A DNA stretch of 64,000 nt from Weeksellaceae bacterium TAE3-ERU29 (GTDB taxonomy: Bacteria > Bacteroidota > Bacteroidia > Flavobacteriales > Weeksellaceae), in assembly GCA_019218445.1 (NCBI GenBank), contig JAHUUM010000007.1, positions 37,874 to 101,873 on the forward strand, given 5' to 3'. The position numbers and the translations under genes were made by a program. Numbering within the stretch: position 1 is the stretch's first letter; every line of letters begins with the position of its first letter. Under the pieces are notes generated by a model. It was not told where the DNA came from. It ran no database searches and saw only the letters and a program-made list of their open reading frames with translations. Positions 47,452-57,973 of the stretch are shown in pieces.

Positions 47452-48273
47452 TTATTTCTTTCTTCTTTGAATGATATACTTATTAGATGATTTTTTCTTA
47501 GAACGTGTTTTGTAACCTTTTGCAGGGATACCATTTTTATTACGAGGTATACCTCCGGTTGCACGTCCTTCTCCCCCACCCATTGGGTGATCTACAGGGT
47601 TCATAACCATAGAACGAGTTCTTGGTCTTCTTCCTTTCCATCTGCTTCTACCAGCTTTTCCACTAACTACTAACTGGTGATCTGAGTTGGATACCGCACC
47701 TACAGTTGCCATACATTCTGTAAGAATTAATCTAATTTCTCCTGAAGGCATTTTAATTGTTGCAAATTTACCGTCTCTTGCTACTAATTGAGCATAAGAT
47801 CCAGCACTTCTTGCGATAATTGCCCCTTGTCCAGGTCTTAATTCTATACATGAAACAACAGTCCCTAAAGGGATGTTTTTCAATTTCATTGCATTACCAA
47901 CTTCAACGTCTACTTGTTCTCCACTAGCTACTTTATCACCTACCTTCAAACCATTCTGAGCGATAATATATCTTTTCTCTCCGTCTTTATATTGAATTAA
48001 AGCAATAAAAGAAGTTCTATTAGGATCATATTCTATAGAAACAACTTCTGCTTCTTCAAATTTATTTCTTTTGAAATCGATGATACGGTATTTTTGTTTA
48101 TGACCTCCACCGATAAAACGCATTGTCATGCGACCGGAATTATTTCTACCTCCGGATTTGCTTTTTCCTTTAGTCAAAGATTTCTCTGGCTTATTCGTAG
48201 TAACCTCTTCGTAATTATTTACGATACGAAATCTTTGAGCCGGTGTTATTGGTTTTAATTTTCTTACTGACAT
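47452..48273 (-). CDS. rplB: 50S ribosomal protein L2
   Basis: L2 supports the peptidyl-transferase centre and subunit joining. The 273 residues are of standard length, with [19 protein letters not shown] and the conserved [19 protein letters not shown] loop holding the essential His. It lies 12 nt after rplW. Confidence 0.98.
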   Translation of the reverse strand: MSVRKLKPITPAQRFRIVNNYEEVTTNKPEKSLTKGKSKSGGRNNSGRMTMRFIGGGHKQKYRIIDFKRNKFEEAEVVSIEYDPNRTSFIALIQYKDGEKRYIIAQNGLKVGDKVASGEQVDVEVGNAMKLKNIPLGTVVSCIELRPGQGAIIARSAGSYAQLVARDGKFATIKMPSGEIRLILTECMATVGAVSNSDHQLVVSGKAGRSRWKGRRPRTRSMVMNPVDHPMGGGEGRATGGIPRNKNGIPAKGYKTRSKKKSSNKYIIQRRKK

Positions 48274-48285
48274 AATTTCTTTTTC

Positions 48286-48576
48286 TTAAATATTACCGTA
48301 CAAATCAATTTCTTGTCCTTCAGCGATTTCTACAATAGCTTTTTTTAGCTTATTCGTAGCACCTACTTGTAAACCTGATTTGGTATACTTTGATTTAATT
48401 TTAGGTGCATAAATCATTGTCTTCACAGATAATACATCTACATTATACATAGACTGTATTGCTTTCTTAATCTCAATCTTATTTGATTTTGTATTTACTA
48501 AGAAAGCATAACGATTGTTTAACTCTGAATCGTTAGTAGCCTTTTCGGTTATTACCGGTTTTAAAATTATACTCAT
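48286..48576 (-). CDS. rplW: 50S ribosomal protein L23
   Basis: L23 docks trigger factor and SRP at the tunnel exit. The 96 residues read ILKPVITEKATNDSELN at the start and VDVLSVKTMIYAPKIKSKY in the middle. It lies 6 nt after rplD. Confidence 0.97.
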   Translation of the reverse strand: MSIILKPVITEKATNDSELNNRYAFLVNTKSNKIEIKKAIQSMYNVDVLSVKTMIYAPKIKSKYTKSGLQVGATNKLKKAIVEIAEGQEIDLYGNI

Positions 48577-48582
48577 AATCGT

Positions 48583-49212
48583 TTACTTTCTTAAATTTTC
48601 TTGGATTTTCTCTACTGAACTCTCAAATAAAATCAAATCCGAAGCATTTACAATATCATAACTTGTTAATTCAGAAAAATTTACAACTTTAACATTTTGT
48701 AAATTTCGGGAGGACAAATATACAAATTTATTTGGTTCTCCCAATACAAATACAGATTTTTTATTTGTTAATGCTAAATTATCTAATAATTCATTAAAGT
48801 TTTTAGTCTTTGGATTATCAAAATTGATATCTTCTAAAACTTTAAGAGCGTTGTCTATTACTTTTTGGCTTAAGGCAGATTTTTTCGCCACTCTTTTTTG
48901 AGCTTTATTTAATTTAAAACCATAATTTCTTGGTCTTGGCCCGAATACTCTACCTCCTCCTTTAAATAATGGGTTTTTAATATCACCTGCTCTCGCACCT
49001 CCAGTACCTTTCTGTTTTTTTATCTTTCTAGTACTTCCTGCTACTTCACTTCTTTCTTTAGCTTTATGAGTACCTTGTCTCTTATTTGCAAGATGTTGCT
49101 TTATCTCTAAGTAAACAGTATGCTCGCTTGGCTCTATACCGAAAATCGCTTCGTCCAACTGAACTTTCTTAGCTGTTTCTTTTCCTAATTTATCTAAAAC
49201 TACTACTTCCAT
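48583..49212 (-). CDS. rplD: 50S ribosomal protein L4
   Basis: L4 reaches into the tunnel and in E. coli represses the S10 operon by attenuation. The 209 residues have [19 protein letters not shown] and [20 protein letters not shown], the extended-loop region. It overlaps rplC by 10 nt. A hairpin upstream of rplC (49855-49889) is a possible target for such control, by inference. Confidence 0.98.
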   Translation of the reverse strand: MEVVVLDKLGKETAKKVQLDEAIFGIEPSEHTVYLEIKQHLANKRQGTHKAKERSEVAGSTRKIKKQKGTGGARAGDIKNPLFKGGGRVFGPRPRNYGFKLNKAQKRVAKKSALSQKVIDNALKVLEDINFDNPKTKNFNELLDNLALTNKKSVFVLGEPNKFVYLSSRNLQNVKVVNFSELTSYDIVNASDLILFESSVEKIQENLRK

Positions 49213-49829
49213 CTTCTTAATATTACATATGAATTTTTAGGACCAGGAACCGCACCTTTCACTATGATTAAGTTTTTTTCCTCGTCTACTCTTACAACTT
49301 GTAAATTCTGAACAGTAACTTTTTTTCCTCCTGTTCTCCCTGCCATTCTCATCCCTTTAAATACTCTTGAAGGATCTGATCCTGCACCTATAGAACCCGG
49401 AGCTCTAAGTCTGTTATGTTGACCGTGAGTAGCTTGTCCTACTCCACCGAATCCATGACGTTTTACAACCCCTTGGAACCCTTTACCTTTAGAAGTACCT
49501 GTAACATCTACAAATTCTCCTTCTCTAAATAAATCAACTTTAACTTCCTGCCCTAGAGACAACCCATTTACAAAATCTCCATAAAATTCCACCAATTTAT
49601 GTTTTGGTGTAGTACCGGCTTTTTTAAAATGCCCTGTTAAGGCTTGACCGGTATTCTTTTCTCTCTTGTCATCGAAACCAAGTTGAACAGAGCTATATCC
49701 GTCTGTTTCAACCGTTCTGACCTGTGTCACAACACATGGACCTGCTTCTATGATAGTACAAGGAATGTTTTTTCCATTCTCATCATACAAACTAGTCATT
49801 GCGACTTTTTTTCCAATAATTCCTGACAT
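49203..49829 (-). CDS. rplC: 50S ribosomal protein L3
   Basis: L3 nucleates large-subunit assembly. The 208 residues start [20 protein letters not shown] and contain [19 protein letters not shown] and the central loop [21 protein letters not shown] stretch near the peptidyl-transferase centre. It is preceded by the widest gap of the superoperon (84 nt). Confidence 0.98.
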   Translation of the reverse strand: MSGIIGKKVAMTSLYDENGKNIPCTIIEAGPCVVTQVRTVETDGYSSVQLGFDDKREKNTGQALTGHFKKAGTTPKHKLVEFYGDFVNGLSLGQEVKVDLFREGEFVDVTGTSKGKGFQGVVKRHGFGGVGQATHGQHNRLRAPGSIGAGSDPSRVFKGMRMAGRTGGKKVTVQNLQVVRVDEEKNLIIVKGAVPGPKNSYVILRRWK

Positions 49830-49854
49830 TATTATTAATTAATATTTTTTAGAT

Positions 49855-49889
49855 AATAATGTAGAGTAAAAAAATCACTCTACATTATT
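49855..49889 (-). promoter_or_regulatory. Strong hairpin in the rpsJ-rplC gap
   Basis: AATAATGTAGAGT (49855-49867) and ACTCTACATTATT (49877-49889) form a perfect 13-bp stem with a 9-nt T/A-rich loop, 25 nt after rpsJ and 26 nt before rplC. No T-run follows it on the minus strand, so it is not a plain terminator. RNA processing, a leader for L4-type autoregulation, or stability control are options. Confidence 0.6.
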
Positions 49890-49913
49890 CAATTATAATT
49901 TTTTTATTTTCTA

Positions 49914-50219
49914 CTAAACTTTTATTTCTACTTCTACGCCACTTGGCAATTCTAACTTCATTAAAGCATCTACTGTTTTAGATGAAGAAGAATAAATATC
50001 TAACAAACGTTTATGTGCATTTAGTTCAAACTGCTCACGTGCTTTTTTATTAACATGCGGTGAACGTAATACAGTAAAAATTCTTTTATTAGTAGGTAAT
50101 GGAATTGGTCCATTTACTACTGCTCCTGTAGTTTTTACAGTTTTTACAATCTTCTCAGCAGATTTATCTACTAAATTATGATCGTAAGATTTAAGCTTAA
50201 TTCTTATTTTCTGACTCAT
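49914..50219 (-). CDS. rpsJ: 30S ribosomal protein S10
   Basis: S10 acts in the head of the small subunit and with NusB in antitermination. The 101 residues read [19 protein letters not shown] and [19 protein letters not shown], both diagnostic. It directly follows fusA by 8 nt; there is no tuf between them. Confidence 0.98.
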   Translation of the reverse strand: MSQKIRIKLKSYDHNLVDKSAEKIVKTVKTTGAVVNGPIPLPTNKRIFTVLRSPHVNKKAREQFELNAHKRLLDIYSSSSKTVDALMKLELPSGVEVEIKV

Positions 50220-50227
50220 TATTTCAA

Positions 50228-52354
50228 TTATTCTTCGTTTCCTTTAGCTTTAGCAATTACGTCCTCTGCAATATTTTGTGGTGCAGCATCGTATTTTTCA
50301 AACTCCATAGTTGAAGTTGCACGTCCAGAAGATAAGGTTCTTAATGAAGTTACATATCCAAACATTTCTGATAATGGAACTGTAGCTTTTATAACCTTAG
50401 CATTATTTCTATCACTCATTCCTGAAGGAACTCCACGTCTTCTATTTAAATCTCCTACTATATCCCCCATGTTTTCTTCCGGAGTTAAAATCTCCAATTT
50501 CATTATAGGTTCCATAATTGCAGGTTTTGCTTTCTTAGCTGCGGCTCTAAATCCTAATTTAGCTGCTAATTCGAAAGATAGTTGATCTGAATCCACAGGG
50601 TGGAATGAACCATCTTTTAAAGTAACCTTCATAGAATCCACTTCGTATCCAGCTAATGGACCATTCTTCATAGCTTCTTTAAAGCCTTTTTCTACAGACG
50701 GAATATATTCTCTTGGAATGTTACCACCTTTGATTTCATTGATAAACTGAAGTCCATCATGTCCTTCATCTGCAGGCCCTAATGTAAACACAATATCTGC
50801 GAATTTACCACGACCACCAGTCTGTTTCTTATAAGTTTCTCTGTGTTCAGAAGTTCCCATAATAGCCTCTTTGTACTCTACTTGAGGTTGCCCTTGGTTA
50901 ACTTCTACCTTAAACTCTCTTCTTAAACGATCTACAATAATATCTAAGTGAAGCTCTCCCATTCCTGAAATTACAGTTTGTCCTGATTTTTCATCAGTTC
51001 TTACTTGGAATGTCGGATCTTCTTCAGCTAATTTAGATAAAGCCATTCCCAATTTATCCATATCTGCTTTAGATTTAGGTTCAACCGCTATACCAATAAC
51101 AGGTTCCGGAAATTCCATACTTTCTAAAACGATTGGAGCATTCTCTGCGGACAATGTATCTCCTGTTTTAATATCTTTAAATCCTACAGCAGCACCTATA
51201 TCTCCAGCTTCTATATAATCTAAAGGCTCTTGCTTATTAGCGTGCATTTGGTAAATACGAGAAATACGTTCTTTGTTCCCCGAACGATTGTTCAAGATAT
51301 ATGACCCAGCATCTAAATGTCCTGAATAAGTTCTGAAGAATGCTAAACGTCCTACGAACGGGTCTGTCGCAATTTTGAATGCTAATGCAGCAAAAGGCTC
51401 ATCTACAGACGGTTTTCTTTTCTCAATATCTCCTGTATTAGGATTTACTCCTTCTATAGCTTCAATATCTGTTGGTGCCGGTAAGTATCTACATACAGCA
51501 TCTAACATGAATTGAACTCCTTTATTCTTGAACGCAGAACCACAAATCATTGGGATGATAGCCATATCTAAAGTAGCTGCTCTTAAAGCTGCATGTACTT
51601 CATCCTCTGTAATGCTATCTTCATCCTCAAAGAATTTCTCCATTAAGTCCTCATCATATTCAGCTACTGCTTCAATAAGCTTAGCTCTTAATTCTGCTGA
51701 CTGTTCTTTTAAGTCTTCAGGAATTTCAATCTCGTCAAAAGTAGCTCCTTGTGTTTCATCATGCCACACAATCGCTTTATTTTTAACTAAATCTACTACT
51801 CCTTTAAAATCCGCTTCATCACCAATGTTTAATACAATAGGCACTGCGTTAGAGCCTAACATTTCACGAACTTGCTTACAAACTCCTAAGAAGTTAGATC
51901 CTTGACGATCCATTTTATTAACGAATCCTAAACGAGGAACTTTGTAGTTATCTGCAAGTCTCCAGTTAGTTTCTGATTGAGGTTCTACACCATCTACTGC
52001 ACTAAATAAGAATACTAATCCGTCTAATACACGTAAAGAACGATTCACCTCTACAGTGAAATCCACGTGGCCCGGAGTATCTATTATATTAAAGTGATAA
52101 TCATGTGCTTCTGGTAAAGGCTTTCCGTTATGCTTAGGAAAAACCCATGTACAAGTTGTAGCCGCAGAAGTAATTGTAATACCTCTTTCAGCTTCTTGCT
52201 CCATCCAGTCCATTGTAGCTGCACCTTCGTGCACCTCTCCAATTTTATGGGAACGCCCTGTATAAAACAAAATACGTTCTGTAGTTGTTGTCTTCCCAGC
52301 ATCGATGTGAGCTGCGATACCAATATTTCTTGTATATTTTAAATCTCTTGACAT
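50228..52354 (-). CDS. fusA: Translation elongation factor G
   Basis: EF-G drives ribosomal translocation with GTP. The 708 residues have all five domains; G1 is [13 protein letters not shown]3 is DTPGHVDF, and G4 is NKMD. Domain IV holds [12 protein letters not shown] [12 protein letters not shown]. It lies 5 nt after rpsG and 8 nt before rpsJ. Its fusion of str and S10 operons is typical of Bacteroidota. Confidence 0.98.
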   Translation of the reverse strand: MSRDLKYTRNIGIAAHIDAGKTTTTERILFYTGRSHKIGEVHEGAATMDWMEQEAERGITITSAATTCTWVFPKHNGKPLPEAHDYHFNIIDTPGHVDFTVEVNRSLRVLDGLVFLFSAVDGVEPQSETNWRLADNYKVPRLGFVNKMDRQGSNFLGVCKQVREMLGSNAVPIVLNIGDEADFKGVVDLVKNKAIVWHDETQGATFDEIEIPEDLKEQSAELRAKLIEAVAEYDEDLMEKFFEDEDSITEDEVHAALRAATLDMAIIPMICGSAFKNKGVQFMLDAVCRYLPAPTDIEAIEGVNPNTGDIEKRKPSVDEPFAALAFKIATDPFVGRLAFFRTYSGHLDAGSYILNNRSGNKERISRIYQMHANKQEPLDYIEAGDIGAAVGFKDIKTGDTLSAENAPIVLESMEFPEPVIGIAVEPKSKADMDKLGMALSKLAEEDPTFQVRTDEKSGQTVISGMGELHLDIIVDRLRREFKVEVNQGQPQVEYKEAIMGTSEHRETYKKQTGGRGKFADIVFTLGPADEGHDGLQFINEIKGGNIPREYIPSVEKGFKEAMKNGPLAGYEVDSMKVTLKDGSFHPVDSDQLSFELAAKLGFRAAAKKAKPAIMEPIMKLEILTPEENMGDIVGDLNRRRGVPSGMSDRNNAKVIKATVPLSEMFGYVTSLRTLSSGRATSTMEFEKYDAAPQNIAEDVIAKAKGNEE

Positions 52355-52359
52355 TATTT

Positions 52360-52836
52360 TTAGAATCTAAAGTGTGAAAATGCTTTATTAGCTTCTGCCA
52401 TTCGATGAGTTTCAACTCTCTTCTTAACAGCTGCACCTTCTTCTTTAGAAGCAGCTATAATCTCAGCAGCTAGTTTTTGAGCCGTAGACTTTTCGTTACG
52501 GGCTCTAGCATATTTAATCAACCATTTCATGGCCATAGATATTTTTCTATCAGGACGAATCTGCATAGGAATTTGGAATGTAGCTCCTCCTACTCTTCTA
52601 GAACGAACTTCTACGTGAGGCATAACATTAGTTAATGCTTCTTTCCAAACCTCTAAAGCCTCTTTTTCCTCATCCTCTTTTTTCTGATCTACAATGTCAA
52701 TTGCATCATAAAAAACTTTAAATGCTGTACTTTTCTTTCCGTCTAACATTAAGTTGTTTACAAATCTCGTCACCAAAGTATCATTAAACTTAGGATCAGG
52801 AAGCAAATGACGTTTTTTAGCTCTTGTCTTTCTCAT
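52360..52836 (-). CDS. rpsG: 30S ribosomal protein S7
   Basis: S7 nucleates 16S 3' domain assembly and touches E-site tRNA. The 158 residues contain [39 protein letters not shown] and the [15 protein letters not shown] end. It lies 22 nt after rpsL. Confidence 0.98.
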   Translation of the reverse strand: MRKTRAKKRHLLPDPKFNDTLVTRFVNNLMLDGKKSTAFKVFYDAIDIVDQKKEDEEKEALEVWKEALTNVMPHVEVRSRRVGGATFQIPMQIRPDRKISMAMKWLIKYARARNEKSTAQKLAAEIIAASKEEGAAVKKRVETHRMAEANKAFSHFRF

Positions 52837-52858
52837 TTCTTTTTAAAGGGATTTAAAA

Positions 52859-53233
52859 TTATTTTTTAGGACGTTTTGCTCCATATTTACTTCTTCTCTG
52901 CAAACGACCGTTAACTCCTGCAGTGTCTAATGCACCACGTACGATATGATAACGTACACCGGGTAAATCTTTCACCCTTCCTCCTCTTACCAATACTATC
53001 GAGTGCTCCTGCAAGTTGTGACCTTCTCCTCCGATGTAAGCGTTCACCTCTTTACCATTTGTCAAACGAACACGTGCTACTTTACGCATTGCTGAGTTTG
53101 GTTTCTTAGGTGTTGTTGTGTACACACGAGTACACACGCCACGTCTTTGTGGACAACTTTCCAAAGCAGCCGATTTACTCTTCTTGGTGAGTTTACTTCT
53201 ACCTTTTCTTACTAATTGCTGTATTGTTGGCAT
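52859..53233 (-). CDS. rpsL: 30S ribosomal protein S12
   Basis: S12 controls decoding accuracy. The 124 residues start [20 protein letters not shown] and carry the [13 protein letters not shown] loop with the wild-type Lys at the streptomycin site, plus [18 protein letters not shown]. It is the first gene of the superoperon, about 55 nt after the promoter. Confidence 0.98.
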   Translation of the reverse strand: MPTIQQLVRKGRSKLTKKSKSAALESCPQRRGVCTRVYTTTPKKPNSAMRKVARVRLTNGKEVNAYIGGEGHNLQEHSIVLVRGGRVKDLPGVRYHIVRGALDTAGVNGRLQRRSKYGAKRPKK

Positions 53234-53289
53234 ATTTTATAAATATTCTTTTCTAACCCTAAAACAGACTTCATCTATTAAAGGGAGTG

Positions 53290-53320
53290 CAAAGGTAAAT
53301 CTTTTTTATTAATTTACAAA
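53290..53320 (-). promoter_or_regulatory. Promoter of the ribosomal superoperon (rpsL)
   Basis: The minus strand has TTTG (53317-53320), a 19 nt spacer, and TACCTTTG (53290-53297): a full consensus match. The leader is about 50 nt. Confidence 0.75.
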
Positions 53321-53445
53321 CAATTATATGATTATTTTCTTTCTTTTATATGAGTTCCCCTATTATCACACCTGCAAAAACCTCTATTTTTGCATTAAAT
53401 GATACCTAAAAACATCAAAACTGCCACACTGTCAGTTTTTTTTTA

Positions 53446-53453
53446 TACTTTTG
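53446..53453 (+). promoter_or_regulatory. miaB promoter, -7 element
   Basis: TACTTTTG matches TAnnTTTG 31 nt before ATG 53485. A second candidate, TATTTTTG at 53385-53392, lies inside an 8-bp inverted repeat (TGCAAAAA/TTTTTGCA, 53373-53394). Neither has a clear -33 element. Confidence 0.45.
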
Positions 53454-53484
53454 TGCTCAATTAAAATATTTATTTGAATTGAAT

Positions 53485-54924
53485 ATGTTTGAAGAAAAGG
53501 TAATAGATGAAAAAAGACAAGGCGAAGTCTATTCAAATAATCAATCTAAAGATGACGGCAAAAAGTTATTTTTAGAAAGCTATGGATGTCAAATGAATTT
53601 CTCCGATTCAGAAATTGTTGCATCTATTTTAGATAAAGAAGGATATTCTACTACAACTTTTGTGGAAAAAGCTGATTTAATCTTATTAAATACTTGTTCT
53701 ATTCGAGAGAAAGCAGAGCAAACTATTAGAAAAAGATTGAGACAGTTTAATGCAATAAAAAAAAATAATCCTAAACTTTTAATCGGCGTTTTAGGTTGTA
53801 TGGCTGAACGTCTGAAAGATAAATTTTTAGAGGAAGAACATATTGTAGATTTAGTCGTAGGCCCGGATGCTTATCGTGATTTACCTAATTTATTAGAGGA
53901 ATTGGAAGACGGACATTCTGCAGTAAATGTATTATTATCTAAAGATGAAACATACGCAGACTTAAGTCCTGTCCGATTAGGTGGAAATGGTGTTACTGCT
54001 TTTGTTTCTATCACACGAGGTTGCGATAATATGTGTACTTTCTGTGTAGTTCCGTTTACACGTGGAAGAGAACGCAGCCGAGACCCTCATTCAATTATAA
54101 ATGAATGTAAGGAGTTATGGGATAACGGATATAAAGAAGTTACCCTTTTAGGGCAAAATGTGGATAGTTATTTATGGTATGGCGGAGGCCTGAAAAAAGA
54201 TTTCAAAAAAGCAAGTGAAATACAAAAGGCTACGGCAGTTACATTTGCCAACCTTTTAGAAATGGTCGCCTTAGCTGTTCCTAATATGCGTATAAGGTTC
54301 AGCACATCTAATCCTCAAGACATGACAAGGGATGTACTATATGTTATGGCTAAGCATGATAATATTTGTAAATATATCCATTTACCCGTTCAGTCCGGAA
54401 GCACAAGTGTTCTAAAAAGAATGAACCGCCAGCATACCCGAGAGGAATATATTCAATTAATTGACGATATAAAACGTATCGTTCCGGAATGTGCATTATC
54501 TCATGATATGATTACAGGGTTTTGTGATGAAACGGAAGAAGAACATAAAGATACGCTTTCTCTAATGGAATACGTTAAATATGACTTTGGATATATGTTT
54601 GCTTACTCGGACAGACCGGGAACACCGGCTCATAAAAAAATGGACGATAATATTCCTTTAGAAATAAAGAAAAGAAGATTAAGCGAAATTATTGCTTTGC
54701 AACAAAAACATTCCAGAGAAAGAATGGATAGTTATTTAAACAAAACTCACGAAGTTTTAATTGAAGGCGATTCTAAGAAAAGTGATAAAGACTGGTACGG
54801 AAGAACAACTCAAAATACAGTGATTGTTTTCCCTAAAACAGGTAATGAAAAGGTAGGCGACTTCGTAAACGTTCATGTAACAGATTGCACCTCCGCTACT
54901 CTTTTAGGAAATAAAGTACAATAA
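53485..54924 (+). CDS. miaB: tRNA-2-methylthio-N6-dimethylallyladenosine synthase MiaB
   Basis: MiaB is a radical-SAM methylthiotransferase acting on i6A37 of tRNAs. ATG 53485 gives 479 residues; a TTG two codons upstream is ignored. The N-terminal cluster Cys are C35 (ESYGCQMN), C71 (LNTCSIRE) and C105 (GCMAER). The radical-SAM triad is C180, C184, C187 (CDNMCTFC). The TRAM domain closes the protein. It leads miaB, the sigma-54 activator, lptE, TPR-like, secG. Confidence 0.96.
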   Translation: MFEEKVIDEKRQGEVYSNNQSKDDGKKLFLESYGCQMNFSDSEIVASILDKEGYSTTTFVEKADLILLNTCSIREKAEQTIRKRLRQFNAIKKNNPKLLIGVLGCMAERLKDKFLEEEHIVDLVVGPDAYRDLPNLLEELEDGHSAVNVLLSKDETYADLSPVRLGGNGVTAFVSITRGCDNMCTFCVVPFTRGRERSRDPHSIINECKELWDNGYKEVTLLGQNVDSYLWYGGGLKKDFKKASEIQKATAVTFANLLEMVALAVPNMRIRFSTSNPQDMTRDVLYVMAKHDNICKYIHLPVQSGSTSVLKRMNRQHTREEYIQLIDDIKRIVPECALSHDMITGFCDETEEEHKDTLSLMEYVKYDFGYMFAYSDRPGTPAHKKMDDNIPLEIKKRRLSEIIALQQKHSRERMDSYLNKTHEVLIEGDSKKSDKDWYGRTTQNTVIVFPKTGNEKVGDFVNVHVTDCTSATLLGNKVQ

Positions 54925-54945
54925 ATAATTAAAATATAATTTCCA

Positions 54946-56199
54946 ATGGCAGAGACCTTACAAGGAATCAAGCAAAGATTTGGTATCATAGGAAATAATA
55001 GTGCTCTCAACATGGCAATAGAGCGAGCTATGCAAGTTGCAAATACTGATATTTCTGTTTTGGTTACAGGAGAGAGTGGAGTTGGTAAAGAGTTTTTCCC
55101 TCAGATAATCCATGCTTTAAGTTTAAGAAAACACAATAATTATATTGCCGTAAACTGTGGTGCTATTCCGGAAGGAACAATAGATTCAGAGTTATTTGGA
55201 CACGAGAAAGGCTCTTTTACAGGAGCTACTCAAACCCGAAAAGGTTATTTTGAAGTCGCTGACGGCGGTACAATTTTCTTGGATGAAGTAGGTGAACTAC
55301 CATTACATACACAAGTAAGACTTTTACGTGTTTTAGAAAGTGGCGAGTTTATGAAAGTAGGTTCTTCTAATGTTCAAAAAACTGATGTGAGAATCGTTGC
55401 GGCTACAAACGTAAATGTTTTGGATGCCGTACAAAAAGGAAAATTTAGAGAGGATTTATATTACAGATTAAATACTGTAGAAATAAAAGTCCCTGCTTTA
55501 AGAGAAAGAAAAAGCGACATTAATATATTGTTCAGGAAATTTGCAATTGACTTTGCCGAAAAATATAGAAGACCAGTAGTTAAGCTTACTCCGAAAGCGG
55601 AAAATTTAATTTCTAATTATGCATGGCCGGGAAATGTCCGCCAGTTAAGAAACTTTGCAGAAGAAGTCTCTGTGGTAGAAACAGGAGAAATTTTAGACGT
55701 AGAAGAAGTCAATAAATTTTTACCGACGAATAGTATTATTCACGTGAATCAAAAAAATTCGGGAAGTAGCAATCAAGATAATGATTTTTCTAATGAACGT
55801 GAGCTGCTTTATAAATTCCTTTTCGATATGAAAAAGGATTTGAATGATTTAAGAACTTTAACTTTAGAACTTTTATCAAAAAATAATGGTGAAGTGGTTG
55901 CCAATAATAAAGATTTAGTGAATCGTATTTTTAGTAATATAGATACGCCCAGAGGTGATTCTTTATTAAAATATGAACCTGAAACTATCCCCACAACTCC
56001 TATAAGAACTTATTCAGATGCAGAGGATTATGATTATGAGGATATTCAGGAGAGTTCATCTTTATCCTTACAAGACAATGAAATTGAATTAATTGAGAAG
56101 GCTTTGCAAAAACACAGCGGAAAAAGAAAAGAAGCCGCAGAAGAATTAGGAATCTCAGAAAGAACGCTTTACCGAAAAATCAAACAATATGACTTATAA
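54946..56199 (+). CDS. Sigma-54-dependent transcriptional activator (no receiver domain)
   Basis: The AAA+ activator domain starts almost at the N-terminus. Walker A is GESGVGKE (42-49), the sigma-54 contact loop is GSFTGA (89-94, Ala to Ser versus the common GAFTGA), and Walker B is FLDE (111-114). WPGNVRQLRNF follows. After a 120-residue acidic linker comes a Fis-type HTH (about 385-415, HSGKRKEAAEELGISERTLY). There is no receiver, GAF or PAS domain, so it is probably controlled by level or partner protein. It lies 21 nt after miaB and overlaps lptE by 11 nt. Confidence 0.94.
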   Translation: MAETLQGIKQRFGIIGNNSALNMAIERAMQVANTDISVLVTGESGVGKEFFPQIIHALSLRKHNNYIAVNCGAIPEGTIDSELFGHEKGSFTGATQTRKGYFEVADGGTIFLDEVGELPLHTQVRLLRVLESGEFMKVGSSNVQKTDVRIVAATNVNVLDAVQKGKFREDLYYRLNTVEIKVPALRERKSDINILFRKFAIDFAEKYRRPVVKLTPKAENLISNYAWPGNVRQLRNFAEEVSVVETGEILDVEEVNKFLPTNSIIHVNQKNSGSSNQDNDFSNERELLYKFLFDMKKDLNDLRTLTLELLSKNNGEVVANNKDLVNRIFSNIDTPRGDSLLKYEPETIPTTPIRTYSDAEDYDYEDIQESSSLSLQDNEIELIEKALQKHSGKRKEAAEELGISERTLYRKIKQYDL

Positions 56200-56698
56200 A
56201 AAGCTTTTATATAGTTTATTTTTAATTCCTCTATTTTTAGGAATTATAGGTTGCTACTCATTCACCGGCTCATCTTTAGACCCAAGAATAAAAACAGCAT
56301 ACATTAAACAGTTTCCTAACTATGCCCCCTTACAAAACCCAAATTTAAGTCGGTTATTTAGTAATGCTTTACAACTGCGATTTGAACGAAGAACAAGTCT
56401 TACATTATTAAATAACGACAATGCTGATATTATAATAGACGGAGAAATTACCGGTTACGATGTTACTCCTACCTCTGTTGTAAGTGGAGACAGGGCGGCT
56501 CAAAACCGATTAACAATTACAGTAAAAGTTCGGTATGAAAATAAGATTCAAGAAGCAAAAAGTTTTTCAAAAAGTTTTTCTGACTATGAAGATTTTGATG
56601 CTTCTCAATCTTTAACTCAAGTACAAGATGATTTAGTAGAAAAAATTAATGTAAGACTAATTGACCAAATTTTTAATGCAATAGTTTCTGATTGGTAA
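56189..56698 (+). CDS. lptE: LPS-assembly lipoprotein LptE-like
   Basis: LptE plugs the LptD barrel that inserts LPS in the outer membrane. The 169 residues have a signal with lipobox IIGC (Cys22) followed by YSFTGSSLDPRIKTAYI, the start of the Bacteroidota LptE family. The LTVTVKVRYENK-type strand and DLVEKINVRLIDQIFNAIV helix are present. Its start overlaps the activator gene by 11 nt and 3 nt separate it from the next gene. Confidence 0.88.
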   Translation: MTYKKLLYSLFLIPLFLGIIGCYSFTGSSLDPRIKTAYIKQFPNYAPLQNPNLSRLFSNALQLRFERRTSLTLLNNDNADIIIDGEITGYDVTPTSVVSGDRAAQNRLTITVKVRYENKIQEAKSFSKSFSDYEDFDASQSLTQVQDDLVEKINVRLIDQIFNAIVSDW

Positions 56699-56700
56699 TT

Positions 56701-57495
56701 ATGGAAATTATAAATTTACTTAAAAAACCACTGGATTTAAAAGAGGATAAATTATTTTTAATTCAAAATGAATTAGAAAAGTATCCTTATTTTCAACCTT
56801 TACATTTACTGCAAGTTAAAGCATTAAAAAATGGAGATAAAACTATTTTTAATGCTTCTTTAGAAAAAGCATCTACTTTTTGTAGTAATAGAAAAATTTT
56901 ATTTGACTATCTCTATTATAAAAATTCGCCGGAGGATAAGAATAAAAAAATTGAAGAAGAAACTATAATTGAACCTAAAAAGCTTCAAGAAAACAGTATT
57001 CCATTAGAAACTCCTTCTACAACAGAAGTTAAAGAAGATAAAATAGCGGAAAACTCGCCTCCAAAAAAACTAAAAGAAGCACATTCATTTAGTCAATGGC
57101 TAAAATCAGGAAAAACTTCTTCCTCGGAAAGTGAAGAAATTTTAGAACAAAAAAAATCATTAGATGATAAATTTCATATAATTTCTAATGAAAAAGATTT
57201 CAATAATAATTTTGAAAAAGAAAGTATTGAAGAGAAATTTAAAATAATTAATGAATTCTTAGAGAAAAACCCTAAAATAGTGCCTGTCAAAGAGTATAAA
57301 ACACCATCTACCCTACCGCAAACAGGAGAAGGAATGTCTCATTTAATGACAGAAACTTTAGCCAAAATCTATGTAGAACAAAAAAAATATGACAAAGCAA
57401 TTAAAGCTTATAACATTTTACGTTTGAAATATCCAGAAAAAAGTGGTTTCTTTGCAGACCAGATTAAATTTATTAAAGAATTAAAGAATAACTAA
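56701..57495 (+). CDS. Helical-repeat (TPR-like) protein between lptE and secG
   Basis: The ATG at 56701 gives 264 residues; a TTG three codons earlier overlaps the lptE stop and is not needed. The N-terminal 70 residues are helical (YPYFQPLHLLQVKALKNGD), residues 75-140 are a low-complexity Lys/Glu/Pro stretch, and the C-terminus has one clear TPR (AKIYVEQKKYDKAIKAYNIL). There is no signal peptide. Orthologues are often found at this location in Bacteroidota, between lptE and secG. Function is unknown; an envelope-biogenesis adaptor is a guess. Confidence 0.8.
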   Translation: MEIINLLKKPLDLKEDKLFLIQNELEKYPYFQPLHLLQVKALKNGDKTIFNASLEKASTFCSNRKILFDYLYYKNSPEDKNKKIEEETIIEPKKLQENSIPLETPSTTEVKEDKIAENSPPKKLKEAHSFSQWLKSGKTSSSESEEILEQKKSLDDKFHIISNEKDFNNNFEKESIEEKFKIINEFLEKNPKIVPVKEYKTPSTLPQTGEGMSHLMTETLAKIYVEQKKYDKAIKAYNILRLKYPEKSGFFADQIKFIKELKNN

Positions 57496-57497
57496 AG

Positions 57498-57860
57498 ATG
57501 ACAACATTTATATTTTTAATGATCGTTGTAATGATTGTTTGTGCATTACTTATTATGGTTATATTATCTCAAAACCCAAAAGGAGGAGGTTTATCTTCTA
57601 CTTTCGGAGGAGGAGGAAGCCAAATGTTCGGAGTTCAAAGAACTAACGATTTCTTGGACAAAGCAACTTGGACATTAGCTATCGCTATTGTTGTATTAGT
57701 TGTTGTTTCCACTTTTGTAATCCCAAGAAACTCTGCTTATGGCACTCCGGATGTTATAATAGATCAAGAAAATGCTATACCAACAGCTCCAACTCCGGAT
57801 ACTACTCCTATGCCAAATGCTCCGGCACAAACTCCGGCAAGCAATATTCCGACAGAGTAA
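57498..57860 (+). CDS. secG: Preprotein translocase subunit SecG
   Basis: SecG stimulates SecYEG-driven export. The 120 residues have two TM segments around the conserved SQNPKGGGLSSTFGGGGSQMFG loop region (near 24-45) and DFLDKATWTLA. A Pro/Thr/Ala-rich tail follows, as in other Bacteroidota. It lies 2 nt after the TPR-like gene and is followed by a terminator. Confidence 0.96.
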   Translation: MTTFIFLMIVVMIVCALLIMVILSQNPKGGGLSSTFGGGGSQMFGVQRTNDFLDKATWTLAIAIVVLVVVSTFVIPRNSAYGTPDVIIDQENAIPTAPTPDTTPMPNAPAQTPASNIPTE

Positions 57861-57881
57861 AGCATTTAAATACAAAAAAAT

Positions 57882-57917
57882 AATAAGCTCTAATATTCAA
57901 CATATTAGGGCTTTATT
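57882..57917 (+). terminator. Terminator after secG
   Basis: AATAAGCTCTAATA (57882-57895) pairs with TATTAGGGCTTTATT (57903-57917), with one G-U pair and one bulge. Its right arm overlaps the -33 element of the next gene. Confidence 0.6.
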
Positions 57918-57948
57918 TGCTATATTATATTATTTTTTTGTAATTTTG
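57916..57948 (+). promoter_or_regulatory. Promoter of the T9SS protease gene
   Basis: TTTG (57916-57919), a 21 nt spacer, and TAATTTTG (57941-57948) match the consensus. The leader is about 20 nt. Confidence 0.6.
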
Positions 57949-57973
57949 GAAGTTACATTACAGAATAAGTTTC

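Noticed and set aside
52084..52436. Several frames in both strands over the fusA start and rpsG end
   Set aside because: They are shadows of strongly conserved genes.
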